Origin: Melieria omissa
Taxonomy: Eukaryota; Arthropoda; Insecta; Diptera; Ulidiidae
Reading direction: 5' to 3'
Assembly (NCBI GenBank): GCA_963971225.1
Contig: OZ020268.1
Span: 37,612,848 to 37,676,847 of the forward strand
DNA length: 64,000 bases
This document shows positions 32,723 to 43,399 of the stretch, piece by piece. Below the pieces are notes generated by a model. That model had not been told where the DNA came from. It saw nothing but the letters and a program-made list of their open reading frames with translations, and made no database searches. Both the position numbers and the translations under genes were made by a program. The first letter of the stretch is position 1. Each line of letters opens with the position of its first letter.

Positions 32723-33461
32723 CTCATGGGTCGTGCAGTGTTAAAATGTTACTCATACGACCCATCTTACTCTATGATTTTACTCAAGTGGTATTTTTGA
32801 AATTTAAGGAAACCTCAACTAAATGACTGCTTGAGGTAGTGTATATATAAATGCAGCCAGCCTAAAAGCATGCTGTAGAAAGTTCTATTTAAAATGTTAA
32901 CCATACATACTAAATGCTGAAATTTTCAATGCTCAGCGCAAAAACCATGGTAAGTATTTAAAGCAGAACGTGTTGGTTGTTGGATATTTAAGAGGTACTG
33001 TGCTACTTTCAGACTGAAAGGGAAGTCATAGTCGAATATCTTAGACCCTATTCACACAGCCAGCTAAATTTTCTAATGATTTCAATGTAATTTTCTCAAT
33101 TTATACCCAATTTAGCTCCGAGACTAGACTCAATTTTTCATACAAAAGTAAAAAAAAAATTTCAATTTACCAAATTACCTTAGCGGTAATTGCAGTTAGC
33201 TCAATTTGACCATAAATTGAGCCCGATTCACCATGCAACCCTGAGTCGTGCTTGTTATGATAAACAAATTCACTCATTGATTTCTCATCGCCCAGTCCAA
33301 AACACTGAGGCTACAAACATGAAATTCGAACTGTAGGTACATTTAAGAAAATAAACTTCCATTAAGACGGAATTCAGGATCTAACGAAACAAAACATTGC
33401 TTAAAGTGGTTTATGATGAAACTTGATTTATTGGGCCAATTTCACTGCAACACAAAAAAAT
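32723..33461. other. Non-coding AT-rich sequence
   Basis: No gene. Contains an inverted piece of the 34-bp minisatellite (32724-32766) and a one-mismatch copy of the recurrent 14-mer (32860-32873). Confidence 0.4.
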
Positions 33462-33526
33462 AATAAGGTTCTGACAACGGATTCTGGTAGACGGGGCCAA
33501 AAAAGAATATACGTGTATCGGCGTTT
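33462..33526 (+). repeat. Inverted repeat, left copy (partner 37787-37855)
   Basis: AATAAGGTTCTGACAACGGA, TTCTGGTAGA and ATACGTGTATCGGCGTTT are found inverted at 37787-37855 with small differences. The pair encloses 4.3 kb holding the split LINE and a mariner. Confidence 0.78.
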
Positions 33527-33527
33527 C

Positions 33528-33893
33528 CTACAAAAGCCACATCACTATGCTTTCCTATCATCCTATACAGCCTATCTACGATCAAGGCACTGGTATCGTC
33601 GATTCTGTCATCAAAACTAGTGCGGGAATGCAGGAAGATCTTCACAGAGCTAGCTCATCGGTTCAAAGTTACCCTGATATAAGTGTTAGGGCACAATAAC
33701 ATTGACGGGAACGAACGAGCCGATGAACTGGCTCGAAGAGGCTCCACTCTTGATGAGAGTGAGGCGCTGAGGGTTCTCGCCCCACTGGACTCTATCAAGA
33801 ACGAGGTTTTTAATGACTTCTTCGCCAATGACTAACGCCACATGGAAGAGGATCGAATCCTGTAAAATTTGTAAATCACTCTGGCCAGCATAT
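33528..33893 (+). pseudogene. LINE RNase H fragment, upstream half of a split relic
   Basis: Plus-strand reading gives FPIILYSLSTIKALVSS, LVRECRKIFTELAHRFKVTL and, after a stop, VLGHNNIDGNERADELARRG, then STLDESEALRVLAPLDSIKN. This is the RNase H end of an I/Jockey-type LINE, with a stop where the conserved Trp of W.PGH should be. The relic breaks at 33893, where a solo LTR starts, and resumes after 36008. Confidence 0.82.
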
Positions 33894-36008
33894 TGTTACG
33901 AAAATTCCAAGGTTCGCTTTGATTGTGTTGGAAAATAAAACAACTTCAATTATTCAGCGCAAACGTAGTCAAAACTAACAATCACTTTATTTACAAATTT
34001 GCACTTGTTCTACTTTACACTACTACTATTGCATGTTTCCCCATTGCTTGCTCAACACATACTCGACCCCTTGCGCTGCCACTGCTGCTTTTATACCAGT
34101 TTTCTTATCGCGCCGAAGTTTCTTGCAACTTCCAATTGGAAAGCGCTCGACCATTCTCGCACAGCCCATTTCTTCGAGAACCATCCTTGCCATATCGGAC
34201 TATCCAAGCGAATTATACCAAATTTTCCATACTTCAAATTGCATGCCTAAAAGTATGCTTGGAAAAGCGTTCATGCACAGCACAGAGTGCCTCTTCGTTT
34301 CAATATGATAAGAACAGGACCGTGGACCTCTTAACTCTTGTGTGCGCACCCACTTAAAACCTCATACTTGAACCCCCCATGGTCTGGCCAGACCATGGTG
34401 CAAAAAAGAGGATATTCGTGGATTGTGCTGGTTAATATATTTTTTTATATTTTTGTTGATGAGTTTATATATACCTTAGTATGTGTGAGTGTTTGTCTGC
34501 GTATGTTTGTGTGTGTAGGTCTGTCAAAAAAAAACAAGAAAATGTGAATACAATAATTTCTGTTGCTTGTTTACTTTTTATTTAGGTAATGCTTGATTTA
34601 TAAAATACACAGCGAATTTCAACTTCAATAGATAAATTTTGAAATTAAAAATATACGATAGTAAGGAAAAAAATTAAAATACGTTGTTATGGATTTGCCT
34701 CAACTGCTTCACCAATGCAGTGGTTGCAGGCATATAATGCAGTATAATGACTCAAACACATTGAGATTTTATATTGGACATATACAAATCGTGTTTTGAT
34801 ATATCTAACACATTTTTATTTCTGGATTCCTTTCACTATTGGCAATTGTGCTTTGAAGTCGAAAAGGTAGCTGACTAATACACAACACTGCGAACTATTA
34901 GCTGTCAATAAGACAAAATATCTTCTAAAACATTCCGTTCAAGCATAACATACTCAACATGTTACTGTTCATGCTGAACTAGTCTGATACCTCCAGCAAC
35001 AAATGAATACTCCATAAACTTTAAAAAGTGCAGGTGGTTCATTCAATTATCCCACAGAACTACGTATTCATTCAATGAGCCAATTGCGAGAATTATTTGC
35101 CTGTGTAATTAAAGTAAAACTTTAGTGATAAGTATTCAACATTTAAGTTAAGCTTATTCAAACTATTTAATTAATGACTTAGAATAAATAAATAGTTAAA
35201 TATCTTAATTCTGTTGCTCTAAAGCTTTGGTTTTTGCTACTGCTTAAACCAATTTTTTTTTAGAGAAATCGTCCTCTCTGATGTTACTCCAGCGTTGAAG
35301 TTCAAAAATAATGTACACTTATCCTCGAAATAGCATTTGCTTCCTTCAATCTCTGTCACAGAAAACATACAATCCAATGGGTTAAAATCAGACACGACAA
35401 GAGCACAAATACTTCCTTCGCTTCAGAAATGTAATTAAATTGACACCAAAAACACGAATATAACAGCGAATACAATGTTTTCTAACAAAAATTATTATTT
35501 ACTAACCTAAAAGAAAATAAAAGCCAAGGCGAGTGAAAAACATTTGGACCAGGTACATTTTGCGCTAGCTAACTCATGTCACTATTAACGAGATGGCACG
35601 AAAAAAGTGCTTCAAATCGGGTCAGATGGAAAAACCTAGTTGCAGCCCTATGCTCCGTAGAGAACTGAATAAGGAACAAACGAAAAAAAATATTTATAAA
35701 CAATTCTGACACTAATTACATCGAAAATAACAAAAAAAAACTGAAAATAACAGGCAACTTTGTATGAAAATACACCATGGTCTGGCCAGACCATAGGTGG
35801 TTCAACTAAGGGGTATAAATACGTTTTGCACGATTCTCGCCTTGTTTTTGTAAAAATTTTGTTCATGTATTCGTTTTTGTGCTTAGAAAGGATCAGTTGA
35901 GGATATCATGAAATATGAACCCGATAGCTTTACTACAACCTTACTAAAAGTGGACCCAAAGTTCAATGTGGTCTGGCCAGACCTGGGTGCGCACACAAGG
36001 GTTAAACA
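33894..36008 (-). mobile_element. Gypsy-type solo LTR, split by a piggyBac-like element
   Basis: The LTR occupies 33894-34334 plus 36006-36008, about 444 bp once the inner element is removed. On the minus strand it begins TGTTTAAGAGG and ends CGTAACA, with GGTATAAAAG (34088-34097) as a TATA-like box and an AATAAAGTGATTG signal near 33980. The layout matches the 449-bp LTR at 56170-56618 (same TATA context, same AATAAAGTGA(T/C)TG). No internal retroelement genes flank it, so it is a solo LTR. No matching target duplication is visible. Confidence 0.72.
34335..36001. mobile_element. piggyBac-like non-autonomous element (1667 bp) at TTAA
   Basis: TTAA at 34331-34334 and 36002-36005 is the piggyBac target duplication. 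Ends are CTCTTGTGTGCGCACCCA on the left and TGGGTGCGCACACAAGGG on the right, one mismatch apart. Inside each end sits the perfect 14-bp palindrome GGTCTGGCCAGACC (34381-34394 and 35970-35983), and a third copy lies at 35779-35792. These look like subterminal transposase-binding repeats. The interior is AT-rich without a transposase frame. Confidence 0.9.
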
Positions 36009-36461
36009 AGGGCCGCCGGCACGTGGCGAGACTAACTGCAGTCATTAGAAGGTCACTGGCCCATTGGAGAGCACGCGGCTAAAATGGGGATTCCCTTCAA
36101 TACCAGCTGTCACAGCTGTGAAAACCCGAACGAAAAGGAAACCGTCCATCATTATCTCTGCGCCTGTCCGGCCTTGTCAAGAAGGAGATGGAAAACGATG
36201 GGGAAACCAACATTCCAGAATTGCGAAGAGATAGCGAGGTGCACCATACACTCGCTACTCTCTTTCATCAACCTCACGGATTTGATATTGGATATACACT
36301 ATAAAGGGTCCGGAAGACAAACATCAGTATACCGTAAAGTTAGGTACTTAGTACCGGACAAAGTGGTAAGAAAACGGCGCCAACGCGCTAATTGGATGTT
36401 CATGTTGGATGTGGCATCGCCACTTGAACCAACCATCGGCGTTTTGAAAGTTTACGTCTGA
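36009..36461 (+). pseudogene. LINE C-terminal Cys-rich fragment, downstream half of the split relic
   Basis: Continues the relic cut at 33893. GRRHVARLTAVI is followed after a shift by EGHWPIGEHAAKMGIPFNTS, CHSCENPNEKETVHHYLCAC and PALSRRRWKTMGK. The CHSC..E..HHYLCACP pattern is the C-terminal zinc-binding region of I/Jockey-type LINEs. The open frame then runs to VLKVYV and a TGA at 36459-36461, close to the expected end of the ORF. Confidence 0.85.
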
Positions 36462-36551
36462 ATTTTTTTAGGGGGGTCAAAGTTTTCCCCTTTTTAAACA
36501 TTCTTATGGTGAATCGGCATACGAAAACCATATAACCTCACATTTTAGGTT

Positions 36552-37485
36552 CACAGTATGTCCCATGGAAAACGGAACTTTTTCAAACTAAAGACAAAAA
36601 CTCAATATTCCGGCAAATCTCATTTATTTTATTCCAAATAGTCTCCTTCGGCATCAATACAACGTTTTGCACGATCAATTAACATATCGAATGAGATTTT
36701 TTCAGATCATTTTTATCCATCGATTTTAGTATGTCGGTCGTCGCTCTTTGGATGGCCTCTACGTCGGCATAACGTTTTCCTTTCATAGGCAAATGCAATT
36801 TGGAGAACAAGTAAAAGTCGCACGGAGCCAAATCCGGCGAGTACGGTGAATGGTTGATGGTTAAAATGGAATTTTGGATCAAAAAATCCGTGATCAAGTT
36901 CGATCGATGAGGCGGGGCATTATCATGCAACAAACGCCAGCTCCCTTTTTCATGGTATTGTGGCCGCACACGACGAATACGGCTGAGCAAACGCTTCATA
37001 GCACCAACATAAAACACAGCAGTAATCGTTTGACCAGGTGGAACGAATTCACGGTGAATAATACCCTTCGAATCGTAGAAACAAATCCACATTGTCTTCA
37101 CTTTTGACTTTTCAAGACGGTATTCGAAGGACCTGGACGTTCGTCGTTCTGAATGTCTTCACGACCTTCCTGGAACCGCTTATACCACTCATACTCTCTG
37201 GTACGGGATAGACAATTATCGCCATAAACTTGTTTCAGCAAATTATGTGTCTCAGTAAAGGATTTACCGAGTTTAAAAAATAACTTAATATTTGCTCTTT
37301 GTTCGTTTTTCTACCGATGCCACAAACACACTGCCACTTTGAGCGCGATATTTTGGTTTCCATTAAACCAAATGTCATACAATTTTGACAGGATGTCAGT
37401 TAAGAATTGCTAACATCCACCAATTGGTGGCGCCAATATAAATCGATGTTTTGAAAAAGTTCCGTTTTCCATGGGACATACTGTG
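36552..37485 (-). mobile_element. Mariner element, internally deleted (934 bp)
   Basis: Inverted repeats CACAGTATGTCCCATGGAAA and its mirror agree over at least 30 bp. The right flank is TA and the left flank TT, so the target duplication is probably TA with one change. It carries a broken transposase on the minus strand. Confidence 0.9.
36626..37367 (-). pseudogene. Mariner transposase relic, first catalytic Asp deleted
   Basis: Minus-strand order: ETKISRSKWQ start region, ANIKLFFKLGKSFTETHNLL and REYEWYKRFQEGREDIQNDE (DNA-binding helices), GPSNTVLKSQK and a stop. A join to VKTMWICFYDSKGIIHREFV follows, then SWRLLHDNAPPHRSNLITDF (second Asp) and SPYSPDLAPCDFYLFSKLHL (third Asp). After a shift it closes with LIDRAKRCIDAEGDYLE. 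The block with the first Asp is missing at the join. Different mariner lineage from those at 13.5 and 20 kb. Confidence 0.9.
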
Positions 37486-37786
37486 TATATGATATGTTCA
37501 GCTATTTGATGTAAAATACTACGAAGAAAATTTTTGTGGAGCATTTTAACCCTGTAGCTCCTATTTGTATGGGTCAATTTGACCCTTCTTTTCTAAAATG
37601 CCAAAAATGTTCTATAAAACAGGACTTTTTAAGGACAAAATGTACCAAGAAAATATTCGCCATAAAATTCTACTATAGGTCTCTGAATACAACAAAGCTC
37701 AGAAATTAAATTGAACGCCAGAATTAAACCAAACTGAAAAAGTGTTTATTCAGTGTTTATTTTGTACTCAATCAAAATAATCTTTC

Positions 37787-37855
37787 AAAACGCCGATACA
37801 TGTATATTTTTTTTTTGTCCCCTCTACCAGAATCCGTTGTCAGAACCTTGTTATT
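37787..37855 (-). repeat. Inverted repeat, right copy (partner 33462-33526)
   Basis: AAAACGCCGATACATGTATA, then CTCTACCAGAATCC and GTTGTCAGAACCTTGTTATT mirror the left copy. Confidence 0.78.
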
Positions 37856-37949
37856 TAAAAAAAAAATTATTTTGTTGTGCACTTTTGTTGTTAATAGTAG
37901 TTATAAATAATAATCAATGCATATTTCTTACTTATTTTCTGATTTAAAC

Positions 37950-38525
37950 AAAACATAACATTTCCGAGTTAAAAACAGTTCACCATTCTGCCAACTTTAT
38001 GAAGCAGATAGCAATAATCCTTTTTTCAGGCCTTTAAGTTATGGATTTTCGGCTACAGCATTGCATTGATTTGAACTTCATTTACAGCCGAAAACCCCCC
38101 AAGTAAAACCCATCATTGCCAAACTTGAAAGCAATCAATTAATCAACACATTTGCAACACTCGACTGCGCACAAACAAACAAGACGCCAAATGGAAAACC
38201 TCAACTGCTCGCTGCCATCGATTGCTGCGCCAAAAATTACTAAAATATGCAATTGTAATTTCCGTCATTAGGCTGCACGTCCGCCTCGTCTTGCAGTCGC
38301 GCTCGTGCGGTAGCGCACCGCTTCACTCGTCGCGCCGCCGCTGGCCGCTGATTGCCAATTGCGAAATGCAAATTGGCGTGAAAAAATACTCTGCGGTATT
38401 TGCGTAAAAACTAATTAAAAATTAAATTACCACAAAACTAAACTGCAGCCGACAGTGGTTGGCGGCGTGTCAGTGTGCGTGGCGGCAATCATAAAATATG
38501 TACTCACACACACACAAACACACAC
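37950..38525. other. Unique GC-richer island
   Basis: From about 38150 the sequence is rich in G and C and CpG, unlike its surroundings, with no protein motif. A recent LINE copy has landed at its right side. Possible regulatory DNA. Confidence 0.3.
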
Positions 38526-38540
38526 ACAGGCATACACACG

Positions 38541-38923
38541 AGAGGTCCGACCTTGAAAAGGACATCGGACACGCGGTGACACCAGGCACAGTTATGGCCT
38601 TCATGCTGGCATCTGCTGAGTCGTGGGAGCGCGTGTGCAGATTTATCGCACGCATCTTACTCCTTCAAAGGATTGACGTACGGGACAGTTCGCGGACAAA
38701 CACATAAACTGACTTTCCGTCCGTCCGGTGACCATACATTTTCTTTTCGAGATGGGATATAGCTCTCAATCTCAGACGTAGCTATACGCTAATATCTTAT
38801 CCGCTCTCCTCGTGAAGTAATACTTTACGGTGGTGCCATGAGGAGGGTTTCACGGACTGTGCACAGGGGTTTTAGCGTGTTGAAGTCTCGCACACGTAAG
38901 GCTTTTGATGCTTTCCCCTACTG

Positions 38924-38961
<38 letters not shown>
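38541..38961 (+). mobile_element. Recent R1-like LINE insertion, 5'-truncated, with poly-A and 15-bp target duplication
   Basis: ACAGGCATACACACG stands at 38526-38540 and is repeated exactly at 38962-38976. The insert ends in about 38-39 A residues (38924-38962). It begins in a coding part giving DLEKDIGHAVTPGTVMAFML, ASAESWERVCRFIARILLLQ and a stop at about 38706, the pattern of the extreme C-terminus of R1-clade LINEs, followed by a 3' UTR of about 215 bp. The exact duplication and long pure poly-A mean it inserted recently by target-primed reverse transcription. Confidence 0.9.
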
Positions 38962-38963
<2 letters not shown>

Positions 38964-38976
38964 AGGCATACACACG

Positions 38977-40265
38977 CGCAAATGTACGAAATTGAAAACG
39001 AAAAAATCGCAACAGTTGCCCAATGAATTTTGTTTGTTTGAGGCAGAATGTGGCGCGTGATCAAACGCAGCGCGCCAACAAATGTGTTGCATGCTTTCAG
39101 GCGGCCGCAGTGGCAGACAGAGTAACAGACAGACAGACTGGCAGGCGCCAGCCTGACTGGGCTTTACAATTGGCTGTCTATGCGGCTTGCGCGTCTAATA
39201 CAAATTTAAAGCGAACACTCACACACACACCCACTCACACACACACACACTTGCGTTCAGCTTGAATGAATGCGCGCGGTCAAAATAACTAATTACGCTA
39301 AACGCACCGCACGGCCGTGACCGCAGAGCAGCGCCGACTCCATTTAGCAGATTAAAAATTTTCGCTTATCAGCGCATTAAACGGCGTTTTTGTTGTTGCT
39401 TTTGTTGTTGATGCGCGTTTTTTAACACATTCTGGTCAAATATTTAAGCACGCGCGCGCAGCAATGGACGTCAACGATTTTCAATTACAATCACAATGAA
39501 ATTTAATTTCATGCACATTCAATACAAAAACTCCAATACAAACGCACACACACATACATACACATATGTGTGTGTAATACGTGAAAAGCATTTGGTGGCA
39601 GTTAAAGTTTGAATTTCGCCCAAAACCCAAATTCCAACGCATTGCAAACCAGACATCGCACAATTTTCATGCCAACACTTCGCCTGCGGTACGCCAGTCG
39701 TGTCAAAGTGTGCGTGTGCAGCAATTGAAGCTTTAAATCAGCAAAATATTTATTTCATTTTGGGATTTTTTTCCCCCCTCACAATGTTCAATGTAGAGGG
39801 GATGGATTAAGTGGCCACCATGCAGCGCTGTTGTTGCATAAGTTTTGGGAATCAGTATTTCAGTATAAATATTGTATAACATTTTATGAAGCACTGGCGC
39901 CTACAAATATGCAAGCAAGAAAATGCGTAGAGAAAGAATTTTGAATGTTTTTCTTAAAGAACAAAAACGAGCATTTTACATTGAATGTCCGGCAATCGAA
40001 ACTACATTACTACAACTGCATTAAAGTAGCACTTAAGAATTCTTGTTTCAAAACTGTAAGGACTGAAAATGTTAAAGCATTTCTGTTTCCTCCTGTAGTT
40101 TAATTTATATTTGCATTTAGGGCAAATCATGGGGATAATCACCCCTTAAAGTCTTTGGGGTTACTAGTCAAATGATTAGATCCATCAATTTAGTACTTTA
40201 GGGTGGTGAAGCAAAACTAATCGGAGCACAACGATTAGAAAATAAAGCAAGATCGAACGGCTTGT
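38977..40265. other. Non-coding island with (CA)n runs
   Basis: GC-richer to about 39750 with several (AC)n runs (39222-39250, 39544-39575); no gene motif. Confidence 0.35.
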
Positions 40266-40990
40266 ATGTCTCAGTATTACAGCAACTATGACGATGGTCC
40301 CAAATTCAGTCTGAAAGCTCTACTTAACCTACATAGACACTTACTGGAAAGTGGGATGCTTGGCTCAACGCGATCCTTTCCTGGTCAAAAACAAACAAAG
40401 GGCACGCTACCCCTGTCAACAGAATTTAGTTCCAGAATTCAGAAAAACTCTTCTCGAAAGACAACTGGGAGTACTCCGAGAGACCGAAGGAAGCCTCTAA
40501 TATGACTGCCTTTTATATGGATCGTTGAAAAATGAGCAACAAAGTAAACCTTGGAGTATCCTTCAAACTACCAGACCACTGCAAAATCTTTCAAGCTGAT
40601 CTCACGGCTATTACCCAGGCAGCTACCCGACTCAAATCAAATGCTATCCTCTACAGACACATAACATACTCAGCGGAAAAGGCCGAAAATCTCTAAATGA
40701 GATTTCAAAGCAGTACAGAGTGCACCACTCGGAAACCTAAAGGAAAACCCGTTTAGCCGAAAAACGAGCAATAGCAGGCACGAAGCATCAACGCCACAGA
40801 GAAAGTGGGAATGTCACTTTCAAGATTAGACATCTCACAAATATTTTCGTAAATAGAACAAACGTTAGATGGCTCGAAGAACAAACGTGCGGTACGAAAC
40901 TGATGCTACTAAAAAACCCTTTCATAGGGATTGTTGTGGTAGTCATCACTGGACACTGATTGATTAACAGATTGGGTCTGTGTTTGTTTT
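40266..40990 (+). pseudogene. LINE relic: RNase H and C-terminal fragment
   Basis: Plus-strand frames give YMDR*KM, a decayed YTDGSKM motif at about 40515, then NKVNLGVSFKLPDHCKIFQA and DLTAITQAATRLKSNAI (RNase H). Farther on, LMLLKNPFIGIVVVVITGH is the conserved LTGH segment before the C-terminal Cys-rich region. Upstream, 40266-40502 is one open frame of 79 codons that could be the linker after the reverse transcriptase. Stops make it non-functional. Confidence 0.7.
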
Positions 40991-41484
40991 GGTTTTTTTC
41001 GAAATATGTTTTTACATAGACAATTTAAATTATGTTGTATTCATAACAGTTCTTTGCAAATCCTTTAACTCTTTTCAATATTGAAAATTAACCCGCTATC
41101 AGCATTCATTTTCATACATTTTTGCCTGCTACACTCCGTCGTCAAGTTGCTATAGACAGCGCATGTACCCACTGCGTTGCACTCGGCAGTGTTGCCAGAT
41201 CAGCAGATTTCCTCCTAGATTTTGCAGATTCTTGGCCTTCTGGGAGAGTTTTAAGAGAAATAATTGTTTATGAAAAGTTTGAAAAAGCAATTCTGATGGT
41301 GATACATTTGACAATATTAGTGGCACTCAAATCTTGAATATTGAAAGCTAAAAAATTTTCAATTTAATTTGATTAAATTATATGCTTCAAAGTCAATAAT
41401 TTATGCAATGAAAAAGGTAAGTTTGGAAAAGCGAATTTCATACCGATCTCATTTTTTATATGTTTTGTTTGTGTTACGTTGTTG

Positions 41485-41795
41485 TTAAACTGATGCTGAA
41501 TGAATAAAAACTACTGCAATAAAAAGGTGTATATATTTTTATTTTTATTTTATGAAAATATTAATTCCTTAGTTAATAATGAAAACAAATATAAACAAAA
41601 AGCAAATTCAGGAAATTTCGGTTTTTTTAAGGGCTGCAAGCCGGTTTTGAACTGAAGCTGAATGAATAAGAAGACTGCAATAGAAAAGAACTAAATAAAT
41701 TTATATTTTTTATGAGAAGTTTAATTTCTAAATTATAAAAAACAATTTTCAAAATTCCAGTTTTTTCAGAGTTGCAAACCGGTTTTGATGCGCAC
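41485..41795 (+). repeat. Two-unit tandem duplication, about 160 bp each
   Basis: GCTGAATGAATAA..ACTGCAATA, a run of TATTTTTATTTT type, AAATT(C)..GG/CAGTTTTTT and TGCAA(G/A)CCGGTTTTGA occur twice in order (about 41491-41652 and 41655-41790). Confidence 0.78.
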
Positions 41796-42842
41796 CACAG
41801 CATTTTTGCGACCTTTGCTTCGAATCATGAACAGAACCCTTTTTAATTAAGGATTCCCAAAACGAACCAGAAACCACATCCTGAAACTGGTTCGGTTTGG
41901 TTCAAAATACAAAACATTCAATAAATTTTCCTGTGCGAAATGCTCAGTCTGACTACTCTGATGTGAATGAAATTTCCCCAAAATTGCAACCCCTCCAAAA
42001 TGTTGAGGTCTTCAACTCTTCTCGTAAACGACGCAAATTGTGATTTTTATCAGTTTAAGAATGAAAAAAGTCATAGCAGCCAAACGAAAGTAGGTATGAC
42101 CATCAAATTTTGCAATAATATTACAGAGATCAACATCGTATGAGACAGAAAGTATGGGCGTTAGTTTTCATTAATCTGGTTATAAACATCGCATGAAACT
42201 CTATGCAGCTATCTAAGTTTTACTCTATTGAAAAAAAGGAACTATGTATATATGAAATCACCCAATTTTTAGAGAATACCTATTTTAATCGATAAAAACA
42301 CAAAACAAACAAAAATTAAAGTTTCAAAAACTTACCAACATTGGTTTAAAATGTCAAAGTATATAAAATAAAACAGATTTGTGCAAAAATAATTGACACA
42401 AAAAAATCGTGACTCTTTAAACTTCACTAACAAAATTAAGACTCAAAAATTGTTTCTGCAACTGTCGCAATGAGACACACTTGTCAACGGTTTCATGCTA
42501 ACTGTGGCTTTTTTTTGTTTTTATATTTCTTTATAGCATATCACAAAATTATTGCGATGGGGGAACATTTATTTTTTCACTTTTGTCATCCTAAAAATAA
42601 CAAAAGTCGTACTGTACAACGTAGGGGAAAATTTCTAAAGGCAAATCCATGATTAGCGATGAAAATTCAATAGTATTAACCTCTTTTGATGCTTAAATTA
42701 GTTTGAAATCAATTTTTTGGAAATCAATGCTATGAAATTTCTCGTTTCGATTTTTCAAATGGTTTGCAGCCCTGGCTTTTTTCAAGATTTCGGAGACAGT
42801 CATTTCAGGCACTCGGAGTCAACCACAAAGCAAAAATAATGT
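41796..42842. other. AT-rich non-coding
   Basis: No gene or clear repeat recognised. Confidence 0.4.
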
Positions 42843-43072
42843 TTCACTAGCCAGCAACAACAACAACAACCATAGCTTATTGCTCTTTTCCCTGTTTTTT
42901 ACCGACAACAACAACAACCACAGTTTGTCGCTATTTTCCCTTCAACGCATTACTTTCTTCTAATCTCTGTGCTGTTTTTCTGTATAAAACAGAAACGAAA
43001 GCTGTCTAGAACTGATCGTAATGTTAATTGCAGAGGACGTAATGTTACATTAACAGTGGTCGAAATACTACG
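42843..43072 (+). repeat. Dispersed repeat, copy B (partner of 1972-2262)
   Basis: Same block order as copy A in the opposite orientation, closing with ACAGTGGTCGAAA at about 43052-43064. TATAAAA at 42983 followed about 65 bp later by GTAATGTTA could be promoter-like, which would suit an LTR fragment; this is a guess. Confidence 0.7.
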
Positions 43073-43399
43073 ACGATATATTAACATTTTTGAATTTGTA
43101 TGTATGAGATGCGCGTTCTGTATTAATGTTTATTCTGTGGTCTAATTCAATTCGTGGCCAAATAAAACACCAAATACTTTTAGAGGAACAATAATTATTT
43201 TAGATTGCAGTGGTAAAATGTTACACTACATTATATTTGCTTTATTTCAAAATATATTTTTACATTTATATTTTTACTTTCAACTCACGTTTGCTTAAAA
43301 TCCTAATTTATGATTTTCAAACTATATTAAAATTGTAAAAATTGTCACAATTTGCAAATAAATCATTGACCGAAATGCTAAGCACTAATCACTAAATTT

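Noticed and set aside
34338..34547. 69-codon frame at the left end of the piggyBac-like element as a transposase start.
   Set aside because: No DDE-domain motif and no continuation; the element is non-autonomous.
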